Source: Neurospora tetrasperma FGSC 2508 (Eukaryota > Ascomycota > Sordariomycetes > Sordariales > Sordariaceae). From it: a stretch of DNA of 64,000 bases. This document shows positions 1-12,104 of this stretch, one piece after another (the first letter of the stretch is position 1; every line of letters begins with the position of its first letter). The translations under genes were made by a program, and so were the position numbers. The notes under the pieces were generated by a model. It did no database searches. It was not told the origin of the DNA and was given only the letters and a program-made list of their open reading frames with translations. The DNA lies in contig NW_009799102.1 in assembly GCF_000213175.1 (NCBI RefSeq), forward strand, positions 1,263,309 to 1,327,308. The letters are read 5' to 3'.

Positions 1-533
1 TTGACGGAGGTCCCCACCCCTGTCTTCAGATCTGCTAAGCATACATAGTAGAACGATCCGGTCTATCCCCCGACAGGATCTACGGGGAGACACATTATTG
101 CCTTGAGGTGAGCGGGCTGGCCTAAGGTGTGACACAAACGAGCAATGCTGTCGACAATGTTGGGAAGCTAGACCGGAAACCGTAAGTTGAGTATTTAACT
201 GTTTCATACGCTCTACCTTGTCAAAACTGAACTCCTTGCAAGTGTAAACAGAGCAGAACATCTGATATTTCCAAACCAACGCGGAGAATAATATGAAAGT
301 TGAGTTGAGTAAGTTGAGGAGAGGTGGTGGTAGTCTGGATGTGGTAAATGGTATTTGGGAAGTACAAAATAAGTAGCGTGTGGTTTATATTGTCATTACA
401 ACAACGCCGACAGCGACAGCAACATAAGGGACACCATCTTTCGACTATGTTCGCAACGCGCAACAACGTCAACAACAACTCATCTCTCTTCTCTTCTCGT
501 CTCTCTCTGTTCTTAATACGATTATGGAGAAAT
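1..533. other. Intergenic, 3' flank of cofilin
   Basis: No convincing gene is visible. The stretch contains the presumed 3' untranslated region of the cofilin gene, which runs leftwards, and short unsupported open frames on both strands. Confidence 0.5.
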
Positions 534-1928
534 CTATGCGGCAGTACCCTTGCTCACGGTCTTGATAATCTGTTCGTACTCGATGTCGTCCTGCTCGTTG
601 GCCTGGAGCTCGACAGCGATACCGCTGAGAGAGCGCTTGAGGGCCTCCTTGGAAGAGGCGTAGACCATCTTGGACTGTTTTATTTTGGGGGGAGTCAGTT
701 AGTTCGACTTGCTCGCTTCGGGAAATATATATTTGAAAAAGAGTCGGGAGAAAGCAAAAAGAAGAACGCACCTTGATGCCAGCATCATCGGGGGACCAGG
801 CGATAAAGGTCACCTTGTTGCGGGAACCCTCGCCAGAAGCAAGCTTGTACTCGAAATCGTAGACGGCATATCGGGGACCCTTGCTGATGGCGCCCTGTAA
901 CGGTTGTGGTTCATTAGCGATCGGCGCTCTCCCGAAGATAATCATGTTCCTCCGTTCGATCAAGTCCACAGAACATGCCACGACAGGGGGTTGACATGTC
1001 TTGGCAGTCCCCTGTGTCTAACCGCCTTTTTGTGAAAGAACCCCTCAATTCCAAGACCCCTCCTCCCGTCCTCCCCCCTTTTTCTCCTTTCCAGGCAGGA
1101 GAATAAACAAGACAAGTATTTGCCCGCGATGGAAAGGGACTATAAGAGTGAGGATGGGCGGGTAGGAGGTAGTGGTATCGAGGGTCCGTATAGTTCTCTT
1201 TCGCATTCTGGGCTGGATTGGGCTGGGAGTTGGTTGCGACACTGGCAGCAACCAGTCACCAGGGGAAGAAAGGACCTACAGTAGCGCTCTTAGTCTGGGC
1301 ATTGACGAGCTTCTCGCGGAACTCGTCGTAGTTCTCGGTGGCGCCCTCGCTGGTGCTCTCAATGACAATCTCCTTGAAGTCGTCCGAAAGCTTGTAGATG
1401 ATGTACCTGAGCTGACGGGACATCAGCTTGTCGAAAGCCCTCCGGCACTCGGGGTCGACCTGAACTCTGTAGAGTGACGCAAGCAGAGTACGTTAGCTAT
1501 TCTGAGTTCTTCCATGTATTGCGTGTTGTCGATGCTGTTGTTGCTGTCTTTTGCGGGTCCCGCTCCCCATGTCCCAGCGCGCTAGCTACCCGCCGCCAGA
1601 TGCAACTCTGTCGCTGCTGCGTGATATAGGACGGAGGGATCTCGAGATAATGGGCTGGTTGCATCGCGGCAACGGACGGGCAACGGGCGGGCAAGGCGGC
1701 GATAGGGTAGCGTCAAGTTATTGCGGTTCCTGAATCCATCGGTGAGGATGATCCAGGGGCAAGCAAGCAAAATGGCGGGGACGGGGGCAGGATGTAGCAA
1801 GTTCATGAAGGACTAACCCAGATTGAGACTGCGACAAGGCAAAGAAGTCAGCGACATGTTGCACAGCAGAGTGCGGGGGGCGGCGCGCGTTGGGAAAGGG
1901 GGGAGGGCAGGAGAGAATGATTTACCAT
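534..1928 (-). CDS. cof1: Cofilin / actin-depolymerising factor
   Basis: Cofilin binds actin monomers and filaments, severs ageing filaments and drives actin turnover in the cytoplasm. Five coding pieces fit in frame: 1926-1928 (the ATG alone), 1818-1828 (11 nt), 1280-1466, 772-894 and 534-674. They total 465 nt, or 154 residues, the usual fungal cofilin size (about 140-155). The protein opens MSQSGVQVDPEC, the conserved N-terminus with a phosphorylatable Ser near the start, then carries FDKL, the YDFEYKLASGEG strand, FIAWSPDDAGIK and MVYASSKEALKRSL of the ADF-homology fold including the long actin-binding helix. All introns have GT donors and AG acceptors. The start rests on the match of the first residues to the family, because the ATG is isolated on its own exon. 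HSP60 lies upstream in the same orientation, 2.3 kb away, and I see no functional link. Confidence 0.95.
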
Positions 1929-4269
1929 GATGTCAGGTTGTGATGTGGTGGTTTTGTAAAAGTGTTCTTGTCAAAAAGTCGACGACGATGGGTGAACCGA
2001 TCGCGAGAATGGGGGGGGCGAGCGTTATATGTGGAGAGGGGAGCCGAAAGCTGGATGGCGCGGGAAGGTTGTCAGTCAGTCGGGTCGGGTCAGCACAACA
2101 GGGACGGACGGTAGAAAAGGCAGTCGGGGGGCGGAGCGAGGCGAGGGGTAGCAACATGGAAATGGAACTCGAACTGGAAAAGGCGGCGGCAAGGGGACTG
2201 GAACTGTAAACTGGAGCACACGGCGGCAAGGCTACAACTCGGTCAAGCCAACCTCGCTGGCGAATATACATACGTACGATTAGGTAGAAAGAGTGCTATG
2301 GGATGGTTCCGTTGTATGTAAAAAGGTAGAGAACCGGGAGTTGTCAACACGAGGAAGCAAGGACGGGGACGGGGGACGGAGACCGGGAAGAGAGCTCTTG
2401 GGAAGAGACCTGAACTTGAAGGTTGGGAGCCTGACGCGAAAGGAGCGAGGGGTTCCATTCCCGGGCACCGTCAGCCAGCAGCCAGGCAGAGAGAGAGGCC
2501 AGGGCGCCGACGAATGCCACCATTCGTTGACCGGGCACACAACTCTTCTAAGCACCGGCCACTGGGCAGTGGATGGGCACCTCACTGCCAATCTGACCCT
2601 CTAATCTGCTCCAACACAACACCACAGCTCCAACATCAGCCCCAGTCCCCCTTCGCAAAGCAGGGCAGCTGCTGGCCAGTGAACAGCATTGTGGACTCCT
2701 CCGTCCCGTCCGTCACTTTGGGTGTGGGCTCCCACCTAACAGGCGGACGGAGAGGGACGGTGCAGAGTGGATCCCGCTCGACGTCGATACCAGTGGTACG
2801 TACCCTCAAAGTAAACGACGCCGGCGTGATAGAGGTAGCAGTGTAGTTCCAATGCCTGCTTACCATCCATAGAGAGTAAAAAGGAGGGCTTCCATTGTGC
2901 GTTCATCAGCCATGTACACTTGGCTCTTCTGTCACAGCGAGGTGATTTGCGTCTTTCACGAGCTCGCAAAAGCTGTGATGAACTGATGATACAGAACAGA
3001 GCAGGGGTGGCCGGCGTGAACGACGAACAACACGGGAAGCTCTCGATGAGATTACGTTTTTCACCACCAGGGAAATGAGTACGTCGTCTTTTACACTGGC
3101 TCTCGACAGTCACCTCCCTTAACGCGCGTTTATCATTCTCGGTAATCGAAAGGATTTGTAGCCGCCAGGCATCAGTGGGCAGTTACCTGTTGGACCTTGA
3201 AATTACAGAAGTGAAAACGGTAGAGGTAATGAAACTGGATGGAGGCTGGATGGAGAGGTTGAGGTGGATGTCGATGGAGGGGGGGAGCCACCGCCTGGAT
3301 GGAATCCTTATGAGATGGTGGGGTTGCTTGTTGTTCCGTCGACAGTCAGGTCCGTCGTCAACAACTGCCCTCAAGCTGAGTGCTGTCTGTCAAGTTCGTT
3401 GTCGTCTGCGAAACGAAAGCAGACGGTTGGCCATGTGGCTTGCACACCGAGTTGACAGCTCTGTTTGAGCCTCTGCAGCGACGGGGAGAGTGCCACCTGG
3501 TAGAAGAGTCCCACTACACTTAAAACATGTTTACTTGGCGCCGTTTCAGTGTTGCACCGTGCAATTTCTGTTCCACCTTGCCTTGAATTCGTCAACCTCT
3601 GTCAACCACCACCACCAAATGATTGGCCCAAGCTCCCATCACATCGACCTTCATCCAATTCACAAATGCGTTTCCAAGTTCTAACAACCCATCTTGATAC
3701 CTTATCTCACAGCCACCATGGCAACGCAAGCTTCTCACGGACTTTTAGGCTTCAATATCAGCAAATGTCCGCATGCCAGACAATTGAGTATCAAAAGATA
3801 TATCTGCCTAGTAATGCATCAGCTTCGCTGAACACTATCAACAGCTGCCTAACAGCCGAGTGAATGCGTAATGTCTCAAGAAATGATACGCATCCTCCAA
3901 AACCATGGTTGCACAGCTTTCGGATTATTCAAGGAGACATCAGTAGCAGTATTGTACAGTTTCATTCATTCTTATGATTTGCTCTACTCTAACCCTCCTC
4001 TGTGGTCCGTAGATTATAGTACAAGGAGCATTATCATCATCCAAACAATGCCCGCCGGAATATGCTAGTAAGAACACACGAAGAGAAAAGGTAGAGAGGA
4101 GAGAAAGTTACATGACACACATTTTTTTACAGTCCGTGATAACACCAAGCCCGATGCCCCCCAAACCCATGTTGTCGCCATAAATCAAAGGTAAAAATAA
4201 AGAAAAGACACATTGTTCATCTCCTGATCGTGTGATTCACAGTTGTAGTTTGTAATTTCCTTGTCCTTC
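1929..4269. other. Intergenic between cofilin and HSP60, no gene seen
   Basis: This 2.3 kb holds the cofilin promoter and 5' leader at its left end (GC-rich, 1930-2250) and the HSP60 3' region at its right end (AT-rich, 4070-4269). The open frames inside are short, lack shared frame support and match nothing I recognise. Confidence 0.5.
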
Positions 4270-5581
4270 TTACATCATGCCACCCATGCCGCCCATGCCG
4301 CCCATGCCACCCATGGGAGCGGGGCCCTTCTCCTCGGGAGCCTCGACAATGGCAACCTCAGTGGTACCGAGGAGGGAGGCGACACCGGAGGCGTCAACGA
4401 GACCAGTGCGGACGACCTTGAGGGGGTCGAGGATACCGGCCTGGATCATGTCGACGTACTCAGCCTTGGCCGAGTCGAAGCCCTTGTTGAAGTCGTTGGC
4501 GAACTCGTCAGTGAGCTTGCCGACAACGACAGAGCCCTCGAGACCAGCGTTCTCAATGATGGTCTTGGCGGGGCGGGTGATGGCGTTGCGGACAATGGTA
4601 ACACCGAGCTGCTGGTCGAAGTTGGCGGGCTTGACGTTCTTGAGAGCGTGGACGGAAGCCTTGATGAGGGCAGTGCCACCACCGGGAAGGATACCCTCCT
4701 CAACGGCAGCGCGGGTGGCGTTGAGAGCATCGACGAAGCGGTCCTTCTTCTCACCGACCTCAACCTCGGAGGCACCGCCGACCTTGATGACGGCAACACC
4801 GCCAGAGAGCTTGGCGAGACGCTCCTGGAGCTTCTCCTTCTCGTACTCGGAGGTGGAGGGATCGGCCATGACGCCGCGAATCTGCTCGCAGCGCTGGGCA
4901 ATGGCATCCTTGGAGCCCTCACCGTTGAGGATGATGGTGTCGTCCTTGGTGATGGTGATGGAGCCGGTGGAGCCGAGCATGTCGGGGGTGGCCTTCTCGA
5001 GCTTGACGTCGAGCTCGTCGGTGAAGACGGTACCGTTGGTCAGGACGGCAATATCGCCAAGGATGGACTTGCGGTTGTCACCGAAGCCGGGGGCCTTGAC
5101 GGCGGCGACCTGGAGCTGGCCGCGAAGCGTGTTGAGAATGCAGACAGCAAGAGCCTCACCGTCAATGTCCTCGGCAATGATGACGAGGGGGCGGCGGGTC
5201 TGGCTGGAGATCTCGAGGGCGGGGATGATGTCGGAGGCCTGGGAGATCTTCTTCTCGGAGAGGAGGATCAGGGGCTTCTCGAACTCGACCTTTTGGGACT
5301 TGGGGTCGGTGATGAAGTAGGGGGAGACGTAGCCGCGGTCGAAGCGCATACCCTCGGTAACCTCGAGCTCGTCGTAGAGAGTCTTGCCCTCCTTGCAAGT
5401 GATGACACCCTCCTTGCCGACCTTCTCCATGGCCGAGGCAATCAGCTCACCAATGTGCTTGTCGCCGTTGGCGGAGATGGTGGCGACCTGGGCAACCTCC
5501 TCGGAGGTGGTGACATCGCGCTTGTTGGCCTGGAGGTACTCGACGACGGCCTCGACGGCAGCCTGGATACCGCGGCGGAGA

Positions 5582-5613
<32 letters not shown>

Positions 5614-6146
5614 GACGGTCTCGGAGAAGATGGCGCGGGCGAGGACGGTGGCAGAGGTGGTACCGTCACCGGCGACCTCGTTGGTCTTGCCGGCGACCTC
5701 CTGGATGAGGCGGGCACCGAGGTTCTCGAACTTGTCCTTCAGGCTGATGGACTTGGCGACGGTGACACCATCTGTTGGGTGGGAGGGGTTAGTCACTCTG
5801 ACACACATGCCATGTTTCCCTATCACACCCCGAGACACGGTATACTAACCCTTGGTGATCTTGGGGGAGCCGAAGCTGGACTCGATGAGGACATTGCGGC
5901 CCTTGGGACCGAGAGTGGTGGCAACGGCCTTGGCGAGGGTCTCGACACCGGCGAGGAGAGCGGCACGGCCCTCAACACCGAACTTGAGCTCCTGTGTGGG
6001 AGCTGTCAGTATGCGCCAATTGTCATCGGATAGCCATGACGGCATGGCCGGGACCCGGATCGTACCTTGTGAGCAAAGCGGAGCTGCTGGGCAGGAAGAC
6101 GAGTGGCCGCCTTGCCGACGGAAGCTCTGGTCAACGCGCGCTGCAT
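4270..6146 (-). CDS. hsp60: Mitochondrial chaperonin HSP60
   Basis: This is a group I chaperonin that folds imported proteins in the mitochondrial matrix in ATP-driven double rings with HSP10. Three exons (6066-6146, 5850-5991, 4270-5771) give 1725 nt, or 574 residues, the normal length. The first about 27 residues ([20 protein letters not shown]) are rich in Arg and Ala and lack acids, as in a matrix-targeting presequence. The mature part starts at [22 protein letters not shown] lies near residue 54 and the nucleotide-binding GDGTTSATV at 109-117. The C-terminus is the typical Gly-Gly-Met repeat tail. Both introns lie in the first 125 codons. Codon bias is strong, as expected for a highly expressed gene, and it creates long false open frames on the opposite strand. 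Confidence 0.98.
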
Positions 6147-6422
6147 TTTGGGGGTATTGTGTGAAGGAAGGAAACTACAAACAGAGAAAAAAGAAGGATG
6201 ACGGGGGTATCACGGTTGACTTCAGGGGAAAAGAGAGCAAAGGAAAGCTAGGATCGCGGACTGCCGAAAGAACTGGGGAAGAAAAGTGCGGCCGTGGGCG
6301 TGTCGGCGTTCGAAAAAAATGCTGGACTTAAACATCTCCAAAGGCCCGAGCTCCCCGCTGCCGCTAGTCGCTTGTGGGTTAGCGGCTTGCTGCTTTCCCT
6401 CCATTTCCGCTGCTGTCGCTGT

Positions 6423-6430
6423 TTCTGGAA
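6423..6430. promoter_or_regulatory. Possible heat-shock element half-pair upstream of HSP60
   Basis: TTCTGGAA, a TTCnnGAA pair as recognised by heat-shock factor, lies about 280 bp upstream of the HSP60 start codon. Only two five-base units are present in good register, so this is weak. The position upstream of a heat-shock gene is the main support. Confidence 0.3.
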
Positions 6431-6650
6431 CCATCTGCACCCCACCATTGGCTGCTGGGAGGGAGTCCCCAACAGTGCCCAGGTGAGCATCATTCCCCCT
6501 CATTCACTACCACTGGCACTCGCGGTGTTTATGTCGCGCAGCACCTATATCGAGGTCCTGACTTGACAAAATGGACACGCAACTTTGAGGCTCACACCCT
6601 TTTCTGGACTGTCAACTGCCTCGAGACGGTTTGGATCGAATTGATCAAAA

Positions 6651-8290
6651 ATGGCCAGTTCATCTAGACATTCAGACATTGACGGCCGGTGAGTAAGCGG
6701 CACGATGGATCCTCTGACGTCCATGCATTTCCATGTCAACAAAGTCGCTCCTCTTCCCCGGGGAAGTACCTCGCTCTCGGCAGGCAGTCCCCAGAATTAC
6801 CCGGCAACCGAACCCCCCTGGACCGTCTTGGTCGGTCTTCGCAAACCCGTCTCCTCCCACTTGAGCCTCAACACCGACCGGCCTTTCACGACTCGGCATC
6901 CCCGGCATCATCGGCGCCAGCAGTCACAGGTCGAAATATTCGGACACAACTCCTAGTTTGTGCATATGCTCTGGGATCTCGACAACTTCAAGTTCGTGAC
7001 CCATTCCTACACATCCCTGTTCGGCCCATCCTACACGCCTGCTTTGCTTCTTGATCCCCATCAACCATGTTGGAGCAGACAACGGGATTGCAATATGGCA
7101 TTTGATCTTGTTTTCTCCCTCATCATGTCTGCGTCTCCATATGTGTGTTGAGGTGCGGACTCTGGTTTTACAACTGGCATGAAACTGGTACCTGAGATCA
7201 CTTCATTCCCTTCATTAGACTCTGAAAAAGTTGACTACTATGATGCTCCTTTCAGTATAACACGTCCCTAACATGAAATTTTGAGGAGCCAATCACAAAC
7301 CTTGATTGCTCTTTTCCCATGTCTCAACCGGAAGACCACTCATCAAAGACAGTCTCTTTGAACTCCTCTTACCACGTCCTTACCCGCTTCGAGAATCACT
7401 CCCAATCGCTGCTTATCGTGAGCTCGCCTTCCAAGTATACTATTCTGCTATTAATCAAGGTGGCTTCATAAATCGCAGACTATGGTTAGACTTCACCAGT
7501 CTATCAAACTCCTTCCCAATAACTTCACCGTACACTCTCCCCGAATCCTGGTTTGTCTTCATATCTTATGTCCATCTATGCTCTACTTTACTGCTCTCTC
7601 CCTCATTTGCGAAACCTTCATCTCGATTCTTGAAGAGTGGCGTTGCCAGTACTCACCTCGATTGTCTAGTTCTATATCGAACGTCAAAATAGATGACTCC
7701 ATTGCAGTTAGGTAGACACTTTCTTCCACCGCCTCAAACTCTCAAATTTTTCACTTCTACTGCTTGTTTACTTTTTGTATTGAACCGTAACGCTATTCTT
7801 TCTCTGTTGTGTCGTGTTGGTTTTCCGGGTGTTTGGGTCATCGTTTAACTTCTCATCAACTACGAGATATGGGAACCATACGACAATGTGGATCCAGCGC
7901 CGGCATATCAAGTATACCCTATGCGCCTACACTCACGAAACATTCACGCATGTTTTTTTCGGCGAACGGAGCTGTTTGTAAGTGCTTCTCTTTGAGTTTG
8001 AGCTCTAAACTATGATGCCAGCTTCGGGTACCTGATTTCTTCTAGTCTCAAGTGCAGCATAAAAAGCTAACGTGAGCCCGTAGATGACAAACTTTCCACC
8101 ACACTGCACTCTAGATGAACCGAATGTACGAACGCAACAGTCTCAGCAAGGTAATCACGATGACCTTCAACGCCTCTAAATGCTGAGCTTGAACCTCCAT
8201 CTTTGCCCCCCATTCCTCCGTCTAAGACGCAAAGTCCTTCGACCACCGACGACATGTCCGTGAGAGTTATGTTGGCTTTGACCCCTCATA
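6651..8290 (+). other. Candidate multi-exon or decayed gene, unresolved
   Basis: The region fills a 2.5 kb hole between the HSP60 start and the 3' end of the next gene. An ATG at 6651 opens 13 codons ending in a GTGAGT donor at 6689. A 56-nt intron with a CTGAC branch-like word and an AAAG acceptor at 6744 would join in frame to a Ser/Pro/Arg-rich frame running to about 7000. Further coding-like pieces in the same direction are an ATG frame from 7319 (about 50 codons), a frame near 7870-7975 reading WEPYDNVDPAPAYQVYPMRL, an ATG frame from 8083 and another frame near 8180-8280 reading AELEPPSLPPIPPSKTQS. I could not link them by convincing splice sites and recognise no family. It may be a fast-evolving gene with many introns or a decaying one. 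The end coordinate is approximate. Confidence 0.3.
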
Positions 8291-8734
8291 CTTAACCGAT
8301 TGTTATTATAACGCGCCCACCACTGGTAGAACCCCTTAACGCCATCCCCTGCCTTGATGGTTCTCTGGTAATTAGTTGTTTCCGTCCTTTTTCTCTCTCT
8401 CTTATTTTTCTTTTCTTTTTTTTCTTTCTTTTTTTCTCTCTCTTCTTTCTTCCTCTTGTTTTTTCCTGTGATGGATCGACAAAGATCGGCAAAGAGTCCG
8501 CAACCAAATCAAAAGAGAAACATAATGAGCTGGCTCTTCCCTTTGGTTCAAAAAGCTCAGTTTGTGTGAGTATTCTTTCTCTGCCATAATGACTGATGAC
8601 AGACTAGAATAAACAAACCAAGCCACATCAACCGCAAGGAGAAAAAGACAGCAAAGAAAACTGAAGAAATAAGATAATTGAAATCCGCCACAGTAAATAC
8701 CAGACTTTGTGGCGGTCTAGCGGCAACGATCATA
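8291..8734. other. Intergenic with pyrimidine-rich tract
   Basis: This AT-rich stretch has a long T/C-rich run around 8383-8465. It is the presumed 3' flank of the minus-strand gene at 8735. No gene is seen. Confidence 0.5.
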
Positions 8735-10622
8735 TCAAGCATGCTTCGCCCTCTTGGAAGGTGACTGCTCACGCTCATCATCATCATCGTCCGGCTCAGA
8801 CTGAAAGTCAAACATGTGGCCGCCTTTGCTGGACGCGCGGTTCTGGCCCAAGAAAGGGTCCTGGAACTGACCCTGTTGGCTCAAGGCATGGGAGTACTGG
8901 CTTTCCTGACCATGACCGCCGTGGCTGCTGCTGTCCTGTGTGGACTGAGAATGATAATTCCCATTTCCCGAATGCAAGGCACTGGCGAAGTTGTAAAAGT
9001 CGGGCCGCATCAAGGGAGCCTTACCCAGCACGTCAGAAGCGCCGCTCAGACCCAGAGGAGAGCGAGGATCGCTGTAGACTGGCTCGTTGTAGTCATCGCC
9101 GGCGGCATCCGCGTCGCGCATGAGGTTGGTGATGGGAGGGAGGCGATATTCGTTGCTGGTATAGCCGTTGTGGTTCGTCGTGCGCGCTGGAGCGGGCTTG
9201 GGGGGAGAATCGAGGTCCTCGAACTATGGGGGAAACGAGTCAACAAACAGGCTAGATGGTAGTGTTGGAGGAGGACGAGTTGGGAAACTTACATCAGCAT
9301 CTTCGCCCTCATCCTCAAACTGAGGAACATACGAAGGGACACTACCATTACCGTTACGGTTACCGTTACCGGCACCACCACCAGCACCGGCAGCTTGGCC
9401 ATCATTCTCCGAGTCATAACGCAAATAATACTCATCGGCCTCAGCACCGTAATCCTCAGCTTCGCCCTCATCATCAGCAACATCAGCTTCGCCCTGTTGA
9501 TACTCGACAGACTGATGAGGCGCGCCGTAACCCTCCATGTCATCATCATCTTCGTCAGCATAGGTAGAGCGAGCAGTGACCTGCTTCTTAGCCCTAGCCG
9601 ACCGACGACTGGCCGACTTGGGAGCCTTCTTAGTACCCGGGCGGTACTCCTCATCAGAATCAAGATCAGCCGGGTCAGGCGAAGGCTCGCGTTTGATCTT
9701 GACGACACCCCGAGCGCTGCCACGGCTAGCTCTCATGCGCCCACCACCACCACTACCGCCAGAGCTGCCATCACCAATGGGACCAACACCCGCCAAGATA
9801 CCACCACGGGCACCACGAGGGGTGCCAGTGCCGCTGCCACGAGGCGTACCAGCACTGCTGCCTCCTCCTCCTCCTCCACCACCACCACCTCTTCCAAAGT
9901 TCTCCACAGCATCCGGCAAGTTAAACTTCCTATCCTCCATTGGCTCATCAAACCGGACAGCCCTAGTCGTGAGCTGATCATCCGGGTTCTCCTGGTTGGC
10001 GCGGACGTAGCCGCGGACGTGCGGGTCGACGAAGACGCGGGAACCCGGTTTCTGGCAGATGGGCGGGACCAAGTGGCCCTCGGCAATCAGGTGGCTGCGC
10101 AGTCGGTTGAGGTGCTGGTGGATGGCGCTTCCCGTTGAGCCCGGGTGCAGGCGATGGGCGATGGAGTCCCAGGGGATGTCGACGCGGTAGCGGCTGCATT
10201 CGTATTGGATGTGAAGGAGGAGTTTCTCGGCCATGCGGGGGCCTGCGAAGAAGGAGAGAAGACAGAGGGGTTAGTAGTTGTGGCTTGGGATATATGGGGG
10301 TTGGTTACACACGGCGACATGGTTGGGCGATGTGGAGTGGGGGAGGTAGGGTATGGTACTCACGGCTCCAGGTAATCAAGTTTCTACCTTCGACGCGACC
10401 GTTCTTCTTGCGCTCTTCGTGACTCGGGGGAAGGTAGGTGAAGTTCCACTCCTTTGCTGGTGTGCCCTCGTCCTTCTTTGCGCCGCCGCCGCCAGCAGAA
10501 GGTCTAGAGGGGGTCGAGGGACCGGCGAAAGCGGCACTGGAGGCGGAGTTGACGCGGGCGTGATGGGACTTCACCGCGGGGGACTGGCCCAGCTTGGTGG
10601 GTGACTTTCTTGTGCCACCCAT
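8735..10622 (-). CDS. Conserved fungal nuclear-type protein, unknown function
   Basis: I do not recognise a named family. Three exons (10364-10622, 9293-10242, 8735-9223) join in frame to 1698 nt, or 565 residues. The N-terminal 60 residues are Ser/Thr/Pro-rich with SPTK and SPAVK motifs. A compact, probably folded block follows at about 58-200 (WNFTYLPPSHEERKKNGRVE, LITWSRPRMAEKLLLHIQYE, then a Trp/His/Leu pattern with helices around HQHLNRLRSHLIAEGHLVPP). It looks like a helical, perhaps winged-helix or SANT-like DNA-binding region. Then come a poly-Gly run, an RG-rich stretch, acidic patches (DEDDDD), basic KK/RR clusters that could be nuclear import signals, and a C-terminus ending SPSKRAKHA, also NLS-like. 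A chromatin or transcription role is inference from composition only. Confidence 0.8.
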
Positions 10623-12104
10623 TTTGGTATTTGCCCTCGGAGGGGTCGTCTTTGCTTTGTTGTCTTGTTCGGCAAGCCTTGTGCCTCTGAAATATCAAAG
10701 GATGGGGCTCTTTCCTCTTTTTCACCAGAGTGTCGACCCTTTTTGTTGCTGCGGCTAGAAAGACCAGAGGTGAAAGGTCAGCGTTGGTCCGTCAACTGAC
10801 TGTCAGGTCAAAACAACAGATGGCTTGAGGTGATCTTGATCTTTCGACAGTATGGGGAGATGTGCCCAGAATGAGGGAGAAGTCAAAGTCGTTTGTCGAA
10901 CTTTCACGAGAAAAGGCGACTCGCGATAATGACGACGTGACTCGAAGCAAAAATATCGGCGTCAATACGACGAAATGAGGTGAAAGTTGGTGACGACACT
11001 CCATCACCTGGCAAGATCAAGACAGTTCTTTGCGCGAAGAGACACTCGTTGACTTACTCTAGCGCAAACGTGAATCGATGGTGATGCTATACCGCACTCG
11101 ACGGGTTGTTGCCTCTGATTTCAGAGCAAGGTGAGAAAGGGGCACGAAAAGTGAGGTTAAGTTGAAGGATAAAGATATGCCTGAGGGGCAGATGAGAGAG
11201 TACGTGCGGTGAGTGGGTCACTTGACGCTCAAGGATCGCTCAATAACTTTTGTTGGACAGTTTCCAAATCCACCGTTTGATATTTCTCCAGGAGGTCATT
11301 GAGCTGCTATTGGGCCGCGGGGTGTAAGTAACGGACGGGTCAAGGTCGTCGAAAGGCGGAAGGGGAAACCTTAGAATAGGGTTTCTGGGGCAACGGACGG
11401 AAGACCAGACCACTTCCTCTTATTCTCCATGCGACGTTTGAACAATAAGATGCCAAAGGTATGTTGATTCGATACTAGTCATTCACTTGTCCGTTGACTC
11501 GCAGTCAGATTGAAGATGTGATTTCTGGGCATTGGTCGGAAGAGCGCTTGGTATTGAAACGAAGCATTCACTTGCTCTCTACTCACTCCACAATGTTACA
11601 GGCGTCAGGTGACGGTATCAGGTGTATTGCATTTTTCTTGGAGGAGTCTACGACATGAGCTGGTACATGGCTGGCCTATCACGAACACAGATGTTATGTT
11701 CCAATGATCGATACTATTCAGCGGACACAGAATACTTGATGTATCGAACCCTGAGGCATTGTACAAACAATTTCGGAAGACGAGCCTCGAGGAACGAATT
11801 CCAGATGTACTTGTATTCAGAGGCACGCAGGACGTGAGAGAGACCGGGGTGACCGTTTGTCTTGGTAGGAGGCATCAAATTGTGAGTATTGTACTCAGAA
11901 ATGTATATGGTTCTGGCATTGACCTATTGTATAAGAAGTTGTATCAGAGGGAAGTTAGAGTTGGCGTAAGCAACTCGCAAATATCGTGTGATTTGTAACC
12001 CGGGAATTTGTTTTTGTCGAAGAGGAAAGCGTATTGAAAACTTTAGTATCTCAAACATAGTAACTCCGAGTTCCGGAGGATCAAATGAACTCAAGATCTG
12101 AATC
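10623..12104. other. Intergenic, 5' flank of the 8.7-10.6 kb gene
   Basis: No convincing gene is seen in 1.5 kb. It separates the start of the minus-strand unknown gene from the 3' end of the HET gene at 12105. The open frames are short and inconsistent. Confidence 0.45.

Noticed and set aside
4261-6033. 590-codon frame on the plus strand opposite HSP60
   Set aside because: It mirrors the HSP60 exons, shows the repetitive Gly/Leu/Asp composition expected of a strongly codon-biased antisense strand, reads through the HSP60 introns and matches no family.
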